Assembly (NCBI GenBank): GCA_000504425.1
Contig: KI632513.1
Location: forward strand, 3,314,148-3,370,382
Source: Rhodopseudomonas palustris JSC-3b
GTDB taxonomy: Bacteria; Pseudomonadota; Alphaproteobacteria; Rhizobiales; Xanthobacteraceae
Direction of reading: 5' to 3'
DNA length: 56,235 nucleotides
Shown here piece by piece: positions 10,123 to 18,002 of this stretch (the stretch's first letter is position 1; each line of letters starts with the position of its first letter). The notes beneath the pieces were generated by a model, which was not told the DNA's origin, did no database searches, and saw only the letters and a program-made list of their open reading frames with translations. Both the position numbers and the translations under genes were made by a program.

Positions 10123-10763
10123 TCGCTGAGCAGCGGCCGGAACGACGGGCGCGATTTCACCCGCTGGTACCAGGCCTTTGCCGCTTCGTCCTCGGACCAT
10201 GGCACATCGCCCAGATAGTCGATCGCCGACAGATGCGCCGCGGCGGCGAGGTCGGCATAGGTGATCAGATCGCCGGCCAGATAGTTCCGGGTGCGCGCCA
10301 GCCAGCCGATATAGGCGAGATGGTAGCGCACATTGGCGGTGGCGGCGCGGATCACGTCCATCGACGGCGGGCCGCCGCCGTCTTCCTCGCTCATGAAACG
10401 CTTATAGATGCGTTCGGTGACCAGCGGTCCGCTGGCCTCCTCGAAAAACTTCTCGTTGAACCAGGCCATCAGCCGCCGCACTTCGATGCGGTCATCCATC
10501 GAGCTTGGCAGCAGCCGGCGGTCGCCCATCGCGGCGCCGTGGGTTTCGTCGAGATATTCGGCAATGATGCCTGCGCCCGGGATCGCCGGGGTGGCATCGG
10601 CAATCAGCACCGGGGTGGTGCCGGCCGGGTTCAGCGACAGGAACGCGGTACGGCGTTCCCAAGGCCGTTCTTCCACCAGCCGCAGGTCGAGGCCATGCTC
10701 CCCGAGTGCCAGGCGGACGAACCGCGACAGCGGGCAAAACGGGTGGTGAAACAACGTGTACAT
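10071..10763 (-). CDS. fzlA: glutathione S-transferase-fold protein, FzlA-like division factor
   Basis: A 230-residue protein of the glutathione S-transferase fold. The N terminus [20 protein letters not shown] and the block [20 protein letters not shown] match what I remember of FzlA, the FtsZ-binding GST-like protein needed for constriction in Caulobacter, and the length equals that family's. An all-alpha C-terminal domain follows. The neighbourhood (queG immediately downstream, uppP divergent upstream) agrees with cell-envelope and division context. The alternative is an ordinary GST of unknown substrate. The gene overlaps the queG start, suggesting a two-gene transcript driven from the 177-base divergent region shared with uppP. 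Confidence 0.75.
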   Translation of the reverse strand: MYTLFHHPFCPLSRFVRLALGEHGLDLRLVEERPWERRTAFLSLNPAGTTPVLIADATPAIPGAGIIAEYLDETHGAAMGDRRLLPSSMDDRIEVRRLMAWFNEKFFEEASGPLVTERIYKRFMSEEDGGGPPSMDVIRAATANVRYHLAYIGWLARTRNYLAGDLITYADLAAAAHLSAIDYLGDVPWSEDEAAKAWYQRVKSRPSFRPLLSEWLAGVPASRTYVDLDF

Positions 10764-10940
10764 GCAATCTAAATAGGGATCGGGTACTTAACAATTCCTG
10801 ACCGTGCCGGCCCCGCGGCAGCGGCTTCAGGCCCGCCTGGCCGCAACTGTGCAATCTTTGCCGTTGCGGCCCTGGGACGAATAGGCGAGAAGAACTCGGC
10901 TTTTTCCGGGCCGATCCCATTCATCACGGAACTTGCTTTC

Positions 10941-11747
10941 ATGTTAGCCGATATTTTGCGCGCGGTGATCCTCGGCGTGATCGAGGGGGTGACCGAATTT
11001 CTGCCCGTGTCCTCCACGGGCCATCTGTTGCTGGCCGAGCGGTTTTTTGATCTCGGCGAGGGCAGTTTTTGGAAAAGCTTTGCGGTTCTGATCCAGCTCG
11101 GCGCCATTTTGGCGATCCTGGTGCTGTATTTCACCAAGCTGTCGAAGATCGCACTCGGCATGTTCAGCGATCCGGCGGCGCGCCGGTTCGTGATCGGCGT
11201 GCTGGTGGCGTTCCTGCCGGCCGCGGTGATCGGCGCCACCGCCGGCAGCTATATCAAGGCCTATCTGTTCAATCCCTGGGTGGTGTGTTTCACGCTGATC
11301 CTGGGTGGCGGTATTCTGCTCTGGGTCGATCAGCTCAAGCTGCAGCCGGTGCACCATGAGGCCACCGAATTTCCGCTGCGCACCTATCTGGCGATCGGCT
11401 TCATGCAGTGCATCGCCATGTTTCCGGGGGTGTCGCGCTCCGGTGCCACCATCGTCGGCGCCATGCTGCTCGGCGCCGACCGGCGCGCCGCCGCCGAATT
11501 CTCGTTCTTCCTGGCGATCCCGACCATGCTCGGCGCCTTTGTGTACGACCTGTACAAAAGCCACGGCGAGATGACCATGGATCACGGCCTGGTGGTCGCG
11601 GTCGGCTTTGTGGTGTCGTTCATCACCGCGATCATCGTGGTGAAGACCTTCCTGACCTATGTCACCCGCCACGGCTTTACGCTGTTTGCCTGGTGGCGGG
11701 TGCTGGTCGGCACGCTCGGCCTGATCGCGCTGGCGTTCGGCCGCTAA
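10941..11747 (+). CDS. uppP: undecaprenyl-diphosphatase
   Basis: Inner-membrane phosphatase that recycles undecaprenyl pyrophosphate for peptidoglycan and other envelope glycans; overexpression gives bacitracin resistance in known cases. The 268-residue polytopic protein has the two BacA/UppP signatures: [17 protein letters not shown] (Glu15, Glu19, Ser24/25, His28) and [17 protein letters not shown] (Ser165, Arg166). About eight hydrophobic segments fit the family. GGAA lies about 10 bases before the ATG. It is divergent from fzlA-queG. No downstream partner: the next gene is convergent. Confidence 0.97.
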   Translation: MLADILRAVILGVIEGVTEFLPVSSTGHLLLAERFFDLGEGSFWKSFAVLIQLGAILAILVLYFTKLSKIALGMFSDPAARRFVIGVLVAFLPAAVIGATAGSYIKAYLFNPWVVCFTLILGGGILLWVDQLKLQPVHHEATEFPLRTYLAIGFMQCIAMFPGVSRSGATIVGAMLLGADRRAAAEFSFFLAIPTMLGAFVYDLYKSHGEMTMDHGLVVAVGFVVSFITAIIVVKTFLTYVTRHGFTLFAWWRVLVGTLGLIALAFGR

Positions 11748-11808
11748 CACCACGTCCAATCCCGGCGGGGCGCCTGCGCGGCGCCCGCCCACGTCAGCTT
11801 GCGCCGCG

Positions 11809-12795
11809 TCAGCTCGAGCGGCGTTCGCTGCCTGCGCCGTTGGAAAACTCGCCGGTCTTGCGGAACCGCCACAGATAAGACGGCGCCACCGCCTCGAGCG
11901 AATCGGGCGTGATGCCGAGGCCCTGCAGCGTCAGTCCGGCGTCCTTGGCGGCATCCGACACCACATTGTCGACCTTCAGCAGCTCGACCTGATCGGGCGT
12001 CAATTGCAGGATGCCCGGCGCAAATTGCAGCAGCATCGCTTGCGCCTTGGCGAGCCCGAATGGCAGCGACAGCAGCCGGCGGCGGCGATGGATCACCTGC
12101 AAGATGATCTCGATCACCTCGCGCATGGTCAGCACTTCCGGCCCGCCGAGCTCATAGATCGCGCCCGGTTTGGCGCGGCCATTGACTGCGGCCGCCACCG
12201 CCTGCGCGACATCGCCGACATAGACAGGCTGCAGCTTGTTGACGCCGCCGCCGACCAGCGGCAGCGCCGGCAATAGCCGCGCCAGCGCAGCAAAGCGGTT
12301 GGTGAATTGATCTTCCGGGCCGAACACCACCGACGGCCGCATGATCACCGCTGACGGCACCGCGGCCAGCACGGCGCGCTCGCCGGCGGCTTTGGCGGTG
12401 GCGTAGCGTGAGCTGGAATTGGCATCGGCGCCGATCGCCGAGACATGCACCATGCGCGCGCCCACCGCGGCGGCCGCCTGCGCCACCGCGCCAGCGCCCT
12501 GGCCCTGCACGGCGTCAAAAGTCTGCTTGCCGCTCTCGGCCAGGATGCCGACCAGATTGATCACCACGCCCGCGCCGCGCGCCGCCGCGGCCAGCGATTC
12601 GGGATAACGCAGATTGGCCTGCACGGCGTGAATCTGCCCGACCCGGCCGAGCGGCTGCAAATGTCCGGCGAGGTCCGGACGCCGTACCGCTACCCTGATT
12701 CGGTAATCGTGCCGTGCCAGCGCGCTGACGATGTGGCGTCCGAGGAATCCGGAACCTCCGAAAACCGTGACAAGGGTGTCGGAATGCGAAGCCAT
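11809..12795 (-). CDS. NAD(P)-binding epimerase-like protein, NDUFA9 type
   Basis: A 328-residue atypical short-chain dehydrogenase with N-terminal nucleotide-binding motif TVFGGSGFLGRHIV (residues 10-23), VINLVGILAESG and YATAKAAGERAVL. The overall pattern is that of the proteins annotated as complex I NDUFA9-like in alphaproteobacteria; these bind NAD(P)(H) and are linked to complex I or quinone metabolism, but no reaction is established. The C-terminal part (LSLPFGLAKAQAMLLQFAPG) is typical of this group. AGGACA precedes the ATG. It is convergent with uppP, and its promoter faces the tRNA-Leu gene. Confidence 0.85.
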   Translation of the reverse strand: MASHSDTLVTVFGGSGFLGRHIVSALARHDYRIRVAVRRPDLAGHLQPLGRVGQIHAVQANLRYPESLAAAARGAGVVINLVGILAESGKQTFDAVQGQGAGAVAQAAAAVGARMVHVSAIGADANSSSRYATAKAAGERAVLAAVPSAVIMRPSVVFGPEDQFTNRFAALARLLPALPLVGGGVNKLQPVYVGDVAQAVAAAVNGRAKPGAIYELGGPEVLTMREVIEIILQVIHRRRRLLSLPFGLAKAQAMLLQFAPGILQLTPDQVELLKVDNVVSDAAKDAGLTLQGLGITPDSLEAVAPSYLWRFRKTGEFSNGAGSERRSS

Positions 12796-12929
12796 GGCGC
12801 TGTCCTGATCGCGATCTCTGTGAAACTGCTTTTGTTTTCGCAGTTTCTGTCAACAGCCGTCAACATTGCGACGCTAAAGTGCGAAACCTGTTTGACATGT
12901 GGCTCGCGACCCCCTACTAACCCGCCCGG

Positions 12930-13014
12930 GCCCAGGTGGCGGAATTGGTAGACGCGCTGGTTTCAGGTACCAGTGGGTAACACCGTGGAGGTTCGAGTCC
13001 TCTCCTGGGCACCA
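12930..13014 (+). tRNA. tRNA-Leu (anticodon CAG)
   Basis: Complete class II tRNA with genomic CCA. The acceptor arms GCCCAGG (12930-12936) and CCTGGGC (13004-13010) pair. The D-arm block is GGAATTGGTAGACGCGC, and the anticodon arm CTGGT-TTCAGGT-ACCAG gives anticodon CAG. A short variable arm and the GGTTCGAGTCC T-arm follow. Its 3' end is the left attachment site of the element that follows and is left intact by it. Confidence 0.97.
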
Positions 13015-13015
13015 A
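12998..13015 (+). other. attL, left attachment core in tRNA-Leu
   Basis: The 18 bases TCCTCTCCTGGGCACCAA, covering the 3' end of the tRNA gene, recur exactly at 19830-19847. This is the usual signature of tyrosine-integrase insertion at a tRNA 3' end; the integrase gene begins within about 90 bases. Confidence 0.9.
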
Positions 13016-13060
13016 TCCTTGATTAAAGGATTGTGCCGCTTTAACTCCCCAGCATCATTA

Positions 13061-13070
13061 GGTTTTTGGA
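13061..13070. other. candidate integrase-binding inverted repeat, left partner
   Basis: GGTTTTTGGA here is the exact reverse complement of TCCAAAAACC at 19783-19792. Both lie roughly 40-50 bases inside the two att cores. Confidence 0.4.
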
Positions 13071-13076
13071 TCGCCC

Positions 13077-13091
13077 GACTGGTACACAGGG
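13077..13091 (+). other. candidate integrase arm-type site, left
   Basis: GACTGGTACACAGGG begins 62 bases inside attL and recurs exactly at 19755-19769, 61 bases before attR. Matched positions relative to the cores suggest arm-type binding sites for the integrase. Confidence 0.5.
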
Positions 13092-13101
13092 GCGGTGCAC
13101 A

Positions 13102-14841
13102 ATGGTGCTTTTCATGCCACGGCCGATGAAGCGCAAAGGCAGCTCCATCCCCGAATTTCGAGCCCGCGTTCCGGCCGATCTTCGCGCCAAAGCATACGGC
13201 CATACGGTCCATTTCCGTTTCTCTGGCGAGCGACCGGGCGACCCTGACGTGACTGTTTCCGTCAAGGTGGGGCGCGATTTCGTCAAGTTCTCACTCCGAA
13301 CACGCGATCCTGCCACGGCGAAGGCCCGGCATGCTGCTGCGCTTGCCGTCCTGCAAACCTATTGGCAGGGCCTCCGGCATGGGCCGGTCAATCTCGACCA
13401 TGAGCAAGTAACGGCGCTTGCTGGCATCTGGTACCGACAATGGGTCGCCAACCTTCGACGTATGCCGGGCTCGCCTGAGGTCTGGCGGGGCTGGTGCAAG
13501 ATGCTTGAGCGGGCCAGAACCGAGAACCGCTTGGAATTGGAAATTGACCCGATCGCTGATGAGTTCTTGTCAGAACACGGTGCTGTGGTTGATGCCGATA
13601 CGCGAACGCGGCTTTGCATGGCCCTTCACCAAGCGATGATGCAAGCGGGTGACTTGCTCCGTAGGTTTGCCGAGGGCGATTATCGGCCGGACCCCGATGC
13701 CGATCGCTTCCCGGAATACCGGGCTCCTGAGGTGATCAACAGCGGCACCATGCCGGGCGCTCCCGATCTGACAGCCGGAAAGCCAGCGACGAAGCCGATC
13801 GCCAAGGAGCAGGGATTAACCTTCGATGCCATTTTCGAGCGGTGGTGGATCGAAACGAAGCCCGCCGCCAGTACCGTGACCACATGGCGCGGTTACATCG
13901 CTGCCTTCAAGAAGTTCATCGGCCACAACGACCCCGCCAAAGTGACCAAAGCGGACGTGATCCGCTGGAAGGATGAGTTGGTCGCGGCGGGTAGGCAGGG
14001 AATTGGCAAAGGGCAGATTGCCGCGCTCAAGGCCATCTTCAATTTCGCGGTCGATAACGAACTGATGGCGGATAACCCGGCAGCCAATGTGAAGGTCCGT
14101 GAGAAGACCAAGGCCGGTGAGAAGCGTTTGCCCTACGATGACGATGAGGTTGCCCGCCTTCTTGCCCTGGCAGACGCCGAACAACATCCGGGGCGCCGCT
14201 GGTTGCCTTGGCTGACAGCGTTGAGCGGTGCACGTATCGGCGAAATCGCCCAGCTTTGGGGGCAGCGTGTGGTTATGATCGATGGCCTATGGGTGATGAA
14301 GATTGCCCCGGCTGAGGATGGTGGCTCGCTCAAGAATGAGGGCTCGGAACGGACGGTGCCAATCCATCCCGCCATCCTTGAACGTGGTTTCCTCGACTTC
14401 GTCAGGTCAAAAGGTGACGGGCCGCTGTTCTATGGTCCGCAGCGATGTTCAACGCGACCGAAACTGAAGCGCAAGGGAACGTCTCGGGGCGCTAGAAGCC
14501 CTGAGGCTGGCGCCATGGAAGACGTGAAGCGACACGCATCAAAAGGTGTCGCCAATCATTTGGCGGCATGGATACGCGAGAACGGGTTCAACAATCCTCG
14601 GAAGGCTCCTAACCATGCGCTCCGGCATTGGTTCAAGGTAACTTGCGACCGGATTACAGGACGCGAGAAGCTAACCGATGCCATTCAAGGTCATGCCGGG
14701 ACATCGGTTGCTGACAGTTACCGCCACCCGAGCATTAAGGAGATGGCTGAAGCGATCGCTCGCATTCCTGTGCCGCAAGTTGATGGTTCGGCCGCTCATC
14801 ACCAGGGGGTGATCCGTGGGGCGTCTAGTCCAGCGTATTAG
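13102..14841 (+). CDS. int: tyrosine-type site-specific integrase
   Basis: Recombinase that should insert and, with a directionality factor, excise this element at the tRNA-Leu 3' end. From the ATG at 13102 it has 579 residues, long for the family. The N-terminal 200 residues are of the kind seen in alphaproteobacterial island integrases; a SAM-like core-binding domain follows at about residues 235-330, then the catalytic domain. Visible catalytic residues are Arg378 (SGARIGEI), His505-x-x-Arg508 (HALRHWF), His531 (GHAGTS) and the nucleophile Tyr540 (SYRH). All are present, so the enzyme looks active. An in-frame TTG at 13066 is possible but would lie inside putative arm sites; the ATG at 13114 is another candidate. 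No separate excisionase is recognisable. Confidence 0.93.
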   Translation: MVLFMPRPMKRKGSSIPEFRARVPADLRAKAYGHTVHFRFSGERPGDPDVTVSVKVGRDFVKFSLRTRDPATAKARHAAALAVLQTYWQGLRHGPVNLDHEQVTALAGIWYRQWVANLRRMPGSPEVWRGWCKMLERARTENRLELEIDPIADEFLSEHGAVVDADTRTRLCMALHQAMMQAGDLLRRFAEGDYRPDPDADRFPEYRAPEVINSGTMPGAPDLTAGKPATKPIAKEQGLTFDAIFERWWIETKPAASTVTTWRGYIAAFKKFIGHNDPAKVTKADVIRWKDELVAAGRQGIGKGQIAALKAIFNFAVDNELMADNPAANVKVREKTKAGEKRLPYDDDEVARLLALADAEQHPGRRWLPWLTALSGARIGEIAQLWGQRVVMIDGLWVMKIAPAEDGGSLKNEGSERTVPIHPAILERGFLDFVRSKGDGPLFYGPQRCSTRPKLKRKGTSRGARSPEAGAMEDVKRHASKGVANHLAAWIRENGFNNPRKAPNHALRHWFKVTCDRITGREKLTDAIQGHAGTSVADSYRHPSIKEMAEAIARIPVPQVDGSAAHHQGVIRGASSPAY

Positions 14842-14845
14842 TTCC

Positions 14846-14967
14846 TGCCAAGAGAGATTTACTCCCGTTTTGGTAAGTAGAGCTGGTTCGACCGCAAGTT
14901 TTCTACGCGGTGTCGAGCATAGAAATCAAGCGTATTACTAGGTTCATTTCATTCTGCTCTCTTGGCA
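14846..14967. repeat. 11-bp inverted repeat pair enclosing a non-coding stretch
   Basis: TGCCAAGAGAG at 14846-14856 and CTCTCTTGGCA at 14957-14967 are exact reverse complements about 100 bases apart. They fill the gap between the integrase and the next ORF, starting just 5 bases after the integrase stop. Confidence 0.5.
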
Positions 14968-15016
14968 TCAATGAGCCGTGTCTAACGCCAACTCCATTGG
15001 AGCGGAGAGCTTGGAA

Positions 15017-15343
15017 GTGAATACAATTGATACTAACAACTTCGACGCCTTCTATTCGCTGCATACGTCGATCCCGGCCGCCCTGCTGACACCGGCTGTT
15101 CCCACCGGCTTCGACACCGCATGGTCCTTTATCGGGAGGACCGAGCCTTGGTTGTTCGATTTGATGGATGATCCGATCAGCGGGCTGATCTCAGATGACC
15201 GGAAGGCAAGGCGTCTCGCCAGCGAGGTCGGTGTTATCACCATGACAATCACGGCGCCTGATGCACTTCGCGAGGCTGGTGTGGCAGATGTCATCGTCGC
15301 GCCGACCGCAGTGTGGCACGACGTCTTTCCTGTAAATCCCTGA
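15017..15343 (+). CDS. island protein of unknown function
   Basis: A 108-residue frame from the GTG at 15017, which is preceded by GGAGCGGAGAG at reasonable spacing. The same frame also opens at a GTG at 14978 (121 residues). The product is soluble and acidic, without signal peptide, cysteine clusters or coiled coil; notable stretches are WSFIGRTEPWLFDLMDDP and ITMTITAPDALREAGVADVIV. I recognise no family. It lies between the integrase and the BRO-N gene on the same strand and could be cargo or a degraded regulator. Confidence 0.5.
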   Translation: MNTIDTNNFDAFYSLHTSIPAALLTPAVPTGFDTAWSFIGRTEPWLFDLMDDPISGLISDDRKARRLASEVGVITMTITAPDALREAGVADVIVAPTAVWHDVFPVNP

Positions 15344-15418
15344 TGGCTCCGGTTGAAGCTCGCTGATGTGGTCCTCGAAGGCGGTCGGGCTTGACAACCG
15401 GCCCCCCTGATCGAGGGC

Positions 15419-15970
15419 ATGGAGGTCAGCCATAAGGTCCGCGTGGTGACCGTGGACGGGGCGCCATGGTTCGTGGCGGCGGACGTGTGCCGGGTGCTGG
15501 GCATCATCAACACGACCTCGGCCGTAAAGACGCTGGCGGCCGACGAGCGGACCACCCTAGATCGGATCAAGGTTGGGATGCCGGGAGGAGCGGCGGTAAA
15601 CGTCGTCTCCGAGTCCGGCCTCTACAAGCTGATCATGCGATCGGACAAACCGATTGCCCGGCCGTTCCAGGATTGGGTGACCCGTGAGGTCCTGCCATCG
15701 ATCCGCAAGACCGGCTCGTTCACGCTGGCGCCCGGCGAGACCATCCCGCTCCCGGCCAACTTCACGGACGCTCTGCGGCAACACGCGGCGACCCTGATCA
15801 AGCTCGCCGAGGAGCAGGAGGCTCACGCCAAGACGCAGGCCGAGCGCGACGCCGCGGCCGCTGCGAAGGCCAAGGCGGAAGCCGAGGTCAGCCGGTTGGA
15901 GCCGATGGCGAAGGCGGTCGGGAAGTTCGCGCACAAGATCGGGCAGTTGCCGCATTGGAGACGGCAATAG
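15419..15970 (+). CDS. BRO-N domain protein, phage antirepressor-like
   Basis: A 183-residue protein whose first 95 residues match the BRO/antirepressor N-terminal DNA-binding domain: VRVVTVDGAPWFVAADVCRV, then TLAADERTTL, SESGLYKLIMRS and ARPFQDWVTREVLPSIRKTG. Such proteins in temperate phages bind DNA or repressors. The rest is an Ala/Glu/Lys-rich coiled coil (about 120-165) ending in KIGQLPHWRRQ, with no second antirepressor domain, so it is short for the family. The start is close to the domain edge; family members usually have about 10 more residues. The frame upstream is open only to a TGA at 15392, with a CTG at 15407 as the sole alternative. It may be N-terminally trimmed. Confidence 0.8.
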   Translation: MEVSHKVRVVTVDGAPWFVAADVCRVLGIINTTSAVKTLAADERTTLDRIKVGMPGGAAVNVVSESGLYKLIMRSDKPIARPFQDWVTREVLPSIRKTGSFTLAPGETIPLPANFTDALRQHAATLIKLAEEQEAHAKTQAERDAAAAAKAKAEAEVSRLEPMAKAVGKFAHKIGQLPHWRRQ

Positions 15971-16116
15971 GTCCCGCAACAGCATTAAGCCCGCTGTCGG
16001 ATTTCCGGTCAGGTAACGACCACTCGACAGCTCATCGACACCATTGAGAAGCGACGCGGAGACCATCCACCAGATGGCTCGCCGTTGCCGCTTGTCTCAT
16101 CATCATCACAAGGATC

Positions 16117-16596
16117 ATGACGACCTCAACAACCACTCCCATCACCGCTTATGCCGATGGCTCCTGCCTCGGCAATCCTGGCCCCGGAGGATGGGCCGTT
16201 CTCACTCTCAATCCCGATGGCGTATCCCGCACATTGAGTGGCGGAGAACCAAACACCACGAATAACAGGATGGAACTGACGGCCGCGATCGCAGCGCTCG
16301 ATGCGCTGGCGGACGACGTTCCCGCCTTGCTGTTCGTGGACTCCGAATATGTGGTCCTTGGCGTCAACCAGTGGCGCCCTCAATGGGAGAGCCGAGGGTG
16401 GCGCAACGCGAACAGAAAGCCCGTTGCGAACTCTGATCTCTGGCGGCGGCTTTTCGCCGTTGTCGATGCGCGACCCTTGGTCGAGCTGCGTTGGATTAGG
16501 GGCCATGCCGGTCATCGTGGCAATGAGATTGTCGATCGGCTCGCCCGTGCCGAGGCTGAGAAGGTCCGGCTGGCGACGGCAGGAATTGTTGCGTGA
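16117..16596 (+). CDS. rnhA: ribonuclease HI
   Basis: RNase H type 1, cutting RNA in RNA-DNA hybrids, 159 residues. All active-site residues are seen: Asp14 in YADGSCLGNPGPGG, Glu53 in NNRMELTAAI, Asp75 in FVDSEYV, His130 and Asp140 in GHAGHRGNEIVDRLA. The basic-protrusion region (WRPQWESRGWRNANRKP) is also present. Because it lies on the island it is probably an extra copy beside the chromosomal gene. It overlaps the ParB-like gene in a TGATG junction, so the two are likely co-translated; together they suggest a replication or plasmid-maintenance ancestry. Confidence 0.92.
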   Translation: MTTSTTTPITAYADGSCLGNPGPGGWAVLTLNPDGVSRTLSGGEPNTTNNRMELTAAIAALDALADDVPALLFVDSEYVVLGVNQWRPQWESRGWRNANRKPVANSDLWRRLFAVVDARPLVELRWIRGHAGHRGNEIVDRLARAEAEKVRLATAGIVA

Positions 16597-17327
16597 TGTC
16601 CGGCCCGACCGCCAAACAAGGCGCCGCCGTTGAGCCGATCACAGTGAAGCTCGCTGATCTGGTCCTTGATGACGCAAACCAGATCAGGAGACAGCTCAGC
16701 CAATCCACCGCGGAGCGCTATGCGTCCGCGATGATCGCAGGAGCGCAGTTCCCGCCGATCGTCGTCGCTGTCATAAACGACGCTCCGGTTCTGGTGGATG
16801 GATGGCACCGCGTCACAGCGGCAAAGCGAGCCGGTCTGACTGAATTTCCTGCTTCCATCATCAACGCGACCCCTAACGAACTGCGTTGGTATGCGGCAGC
16901 GGCCAACCTGAGGCACGGTCTCCCGCTTAGCCGTAATGAGGCGCGGGAGGTGTTCCGGGCTTACGTCCGGGCCAAGCGCTGTTATGGCGCTGATGGGACT
17001 GTGAAGTCATCTCGCGAGATCGCAGCGGACCTCAACGGCCTCCGCACCCACCAGACCATCCTGGCTTGGATGAAGAAGGACTTTTGGCGGATTTGGCAGA
17101 AGATGATCCGCGATGAGGAACCGCGGACCGATGGCGGAGAACCCGAGACCTTGACCCATGACGACCGGATGACTGCGCTTGTGATGCAGCACCTCAAGGA
17201 AGCCAAGGCTGCAATGCGTGGCGTTGCCGATGCAGACAAGCGTGGTGAGATGATCGCCGAGGCAGAGGCGATCGTAAAGGAGATGAAGGCGCTAAGGCCT
17301 TGGAAACCTTACGAAAGCGATTTCTGA
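16596..17327 (+). CDS. ParB-like nuclease-fold protein
   Basis: A 243-residue protein with an N-terminal ParB/Spo0J/sulfiredoxin-type domain: ADLVLDDANQIRRQLSQ, then the CTPase/nuclease-like signature VLVDGWHRVTAAKRAG near residues 65-80. Next comes a segment that could hold a helix-turn-helix (KSSREIAADLNGLRTHQTIL) and an Ala/Glu-rich C terminus. No ParA partner is nearby, so classical partitioning is unlikely; many solitary ParB-like proteins on mobile elements act as regulators or nucleases. The ATG overlaps the RNase H stop; a GTG one codon earlier (16593) is equally possible. Confidence 0.82.
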   Translation: MSGPTAKQGAAVEPITVKLADLVLDDANQIRRQLSQSTAERYASAMIAGAQFPPIVVAVINDAPVLVDGWHRVTAAKRAGLTEFPASIINATPNELRWYAAAANLRHGLPLSRNEAREVFRAYVRAKRCYGADGTVKSSREIAADLNGLRTHQTILAWMKKDFWRIWQKMIRDEEPRTDGGEPETLTHDDRMTALVMQHLKEAKAAMRGVADADKRGEMIAEAEAIVKEMKALRPWKPYESDF

Positions 17328-17334
17328 AGATCGC

Positions 17335-17351
17335 CTGTCAAATTTTGACAG
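17335..17351. promoter_or_regulatory. 17-bp palindrome, possible operator
   Basis: CTGTCAAATTTTGACAG has two perfect 8-base arms around a single T, placed 8 bases after the ParB-like stop and about 90 bases before the next ORF. With no loop it is a better protein-binding site than a terminator. A TATAAA-like box lies near 17425. Confidence 0.4.
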
Positions 17352-17440
17352 TCATATAGACAGAGCCGCCCTTTTGTCGGGTCCAATCCCCGGCTTGAGG
17401 GGGCATTTCTCCTTTATTGTCAATGTTATAAACTCTGTTC

Positions 17441-17644
17441 ATGGCGGGCGGCCAACAAGAGGAAATGCAAAAAGATCGAAGCGCTGTTCCTGAGCGTATA
17501 AGCGCCGGGGAAACCGTGGATGGGACCCGTGAGGAAATGGCCCCGGATGTTTTGGCGACGATTTGTGAGGCGCCCCCCTCGAACTTTGTCGCTGCCGAAT
17601 TCCCCCCCAAGCCGGGTTCGGTTCCATTTGCCACCGTCTCATGA
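17441..17644 (+). CDS. small ORF, possibly 5' part of a broken gene
   Basis: A 67-codon frame starting MAGGQQEEMQKDRSAVPERI. The same frame continues past the TGA at 17642-17644 for 43 codons to the TGA at 17774-17776, and that continuation reads like real protein (PAPPLSSPVIQPGETLDGTP ... RWPVLIAPATSIV). A GETxDGT motif occurs on both sides of the stop, GETVDGT before and GETLDGT after. This suggests a 110-codon gene interrupted by a nonsense codon, although a genuine 67-residue product cannot be excluded. No family is recognised. A possible TATAAACT -10 box ends shortly before the ATG, which would make the mRNA nearly leaderless. Confidence 0.35.
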   Translation: MAGGQQEEMQKDRSAVPERISAGETVDGTREEMAPDVLATICEAPPSNFVAAEFPPKPGSVPFATVS

Positions 17645-17861
17645 GATCAACCCGCACCGCCACTGTCGTCACCCGTCATCCAGCCCGGCGAAACGCTGGA
17701 TGGCACACCTGCCCCGCTGTCGGTCGGCCCGGACCGCTGGCCCGTGTTGATCGCCCCGGCGACTTCGATTGTGTGACCGCCGCCACCGGCCTCAAGCTGT
17801 GGAGCTGATACCGCGCCAAGGCGCTTGACCACAGCTAGAGGAGCCCGTAACATCCGTGTCG

Positions 17862-17987
17862 ATGTTCGTCGACACCAACGTTATGGGTGACTTCATGTTG
17901 ATTGTTCTCGGCACTCTCGTTCTCGGCATCGTCATCAACTTTGCCTTGTTCGTTCTCTTCCGCGGCAGTCCGACCCCACGGCGCTGA
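17862..17987 (+). CDS. very small membrane protein (41-43 residues)
   Basis: Read by eye. From the ATG at 17862 (or the GTG at 17856, two codons earlier) it gives MFVDTNVMGDFMLIVLGTLV and continues LGIVINFALFVLFRGSPTPRR before a TGA at 17985. One long hydrophobic helix (about residues 11-33) with a positively charged C-terminal tail fits a single-pass protein, C terminus in the cytoplasm. AGAGGAG lies about 13 bases before the GTG. The stop is 15 bases before the resolvase start, suggesting one transcript. Function unknown. Confidence 0.5.
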   Translation: MFVDTNVMGDFMLIVLGTLVLGIVINFALFVLFRGSPTPRR

Positions 17988-18002
17988 GGAAGGGAGGCGC
18001 CC

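Noticed and set aside
17641-17808. 55-codon frame starting in ATGA overlap with the 17441 frame
   Set aside because: The product is Arg/Pro-rich and unprotein-like; the continuation of the 17441 frame through the TGA looks more like real coding sequence.
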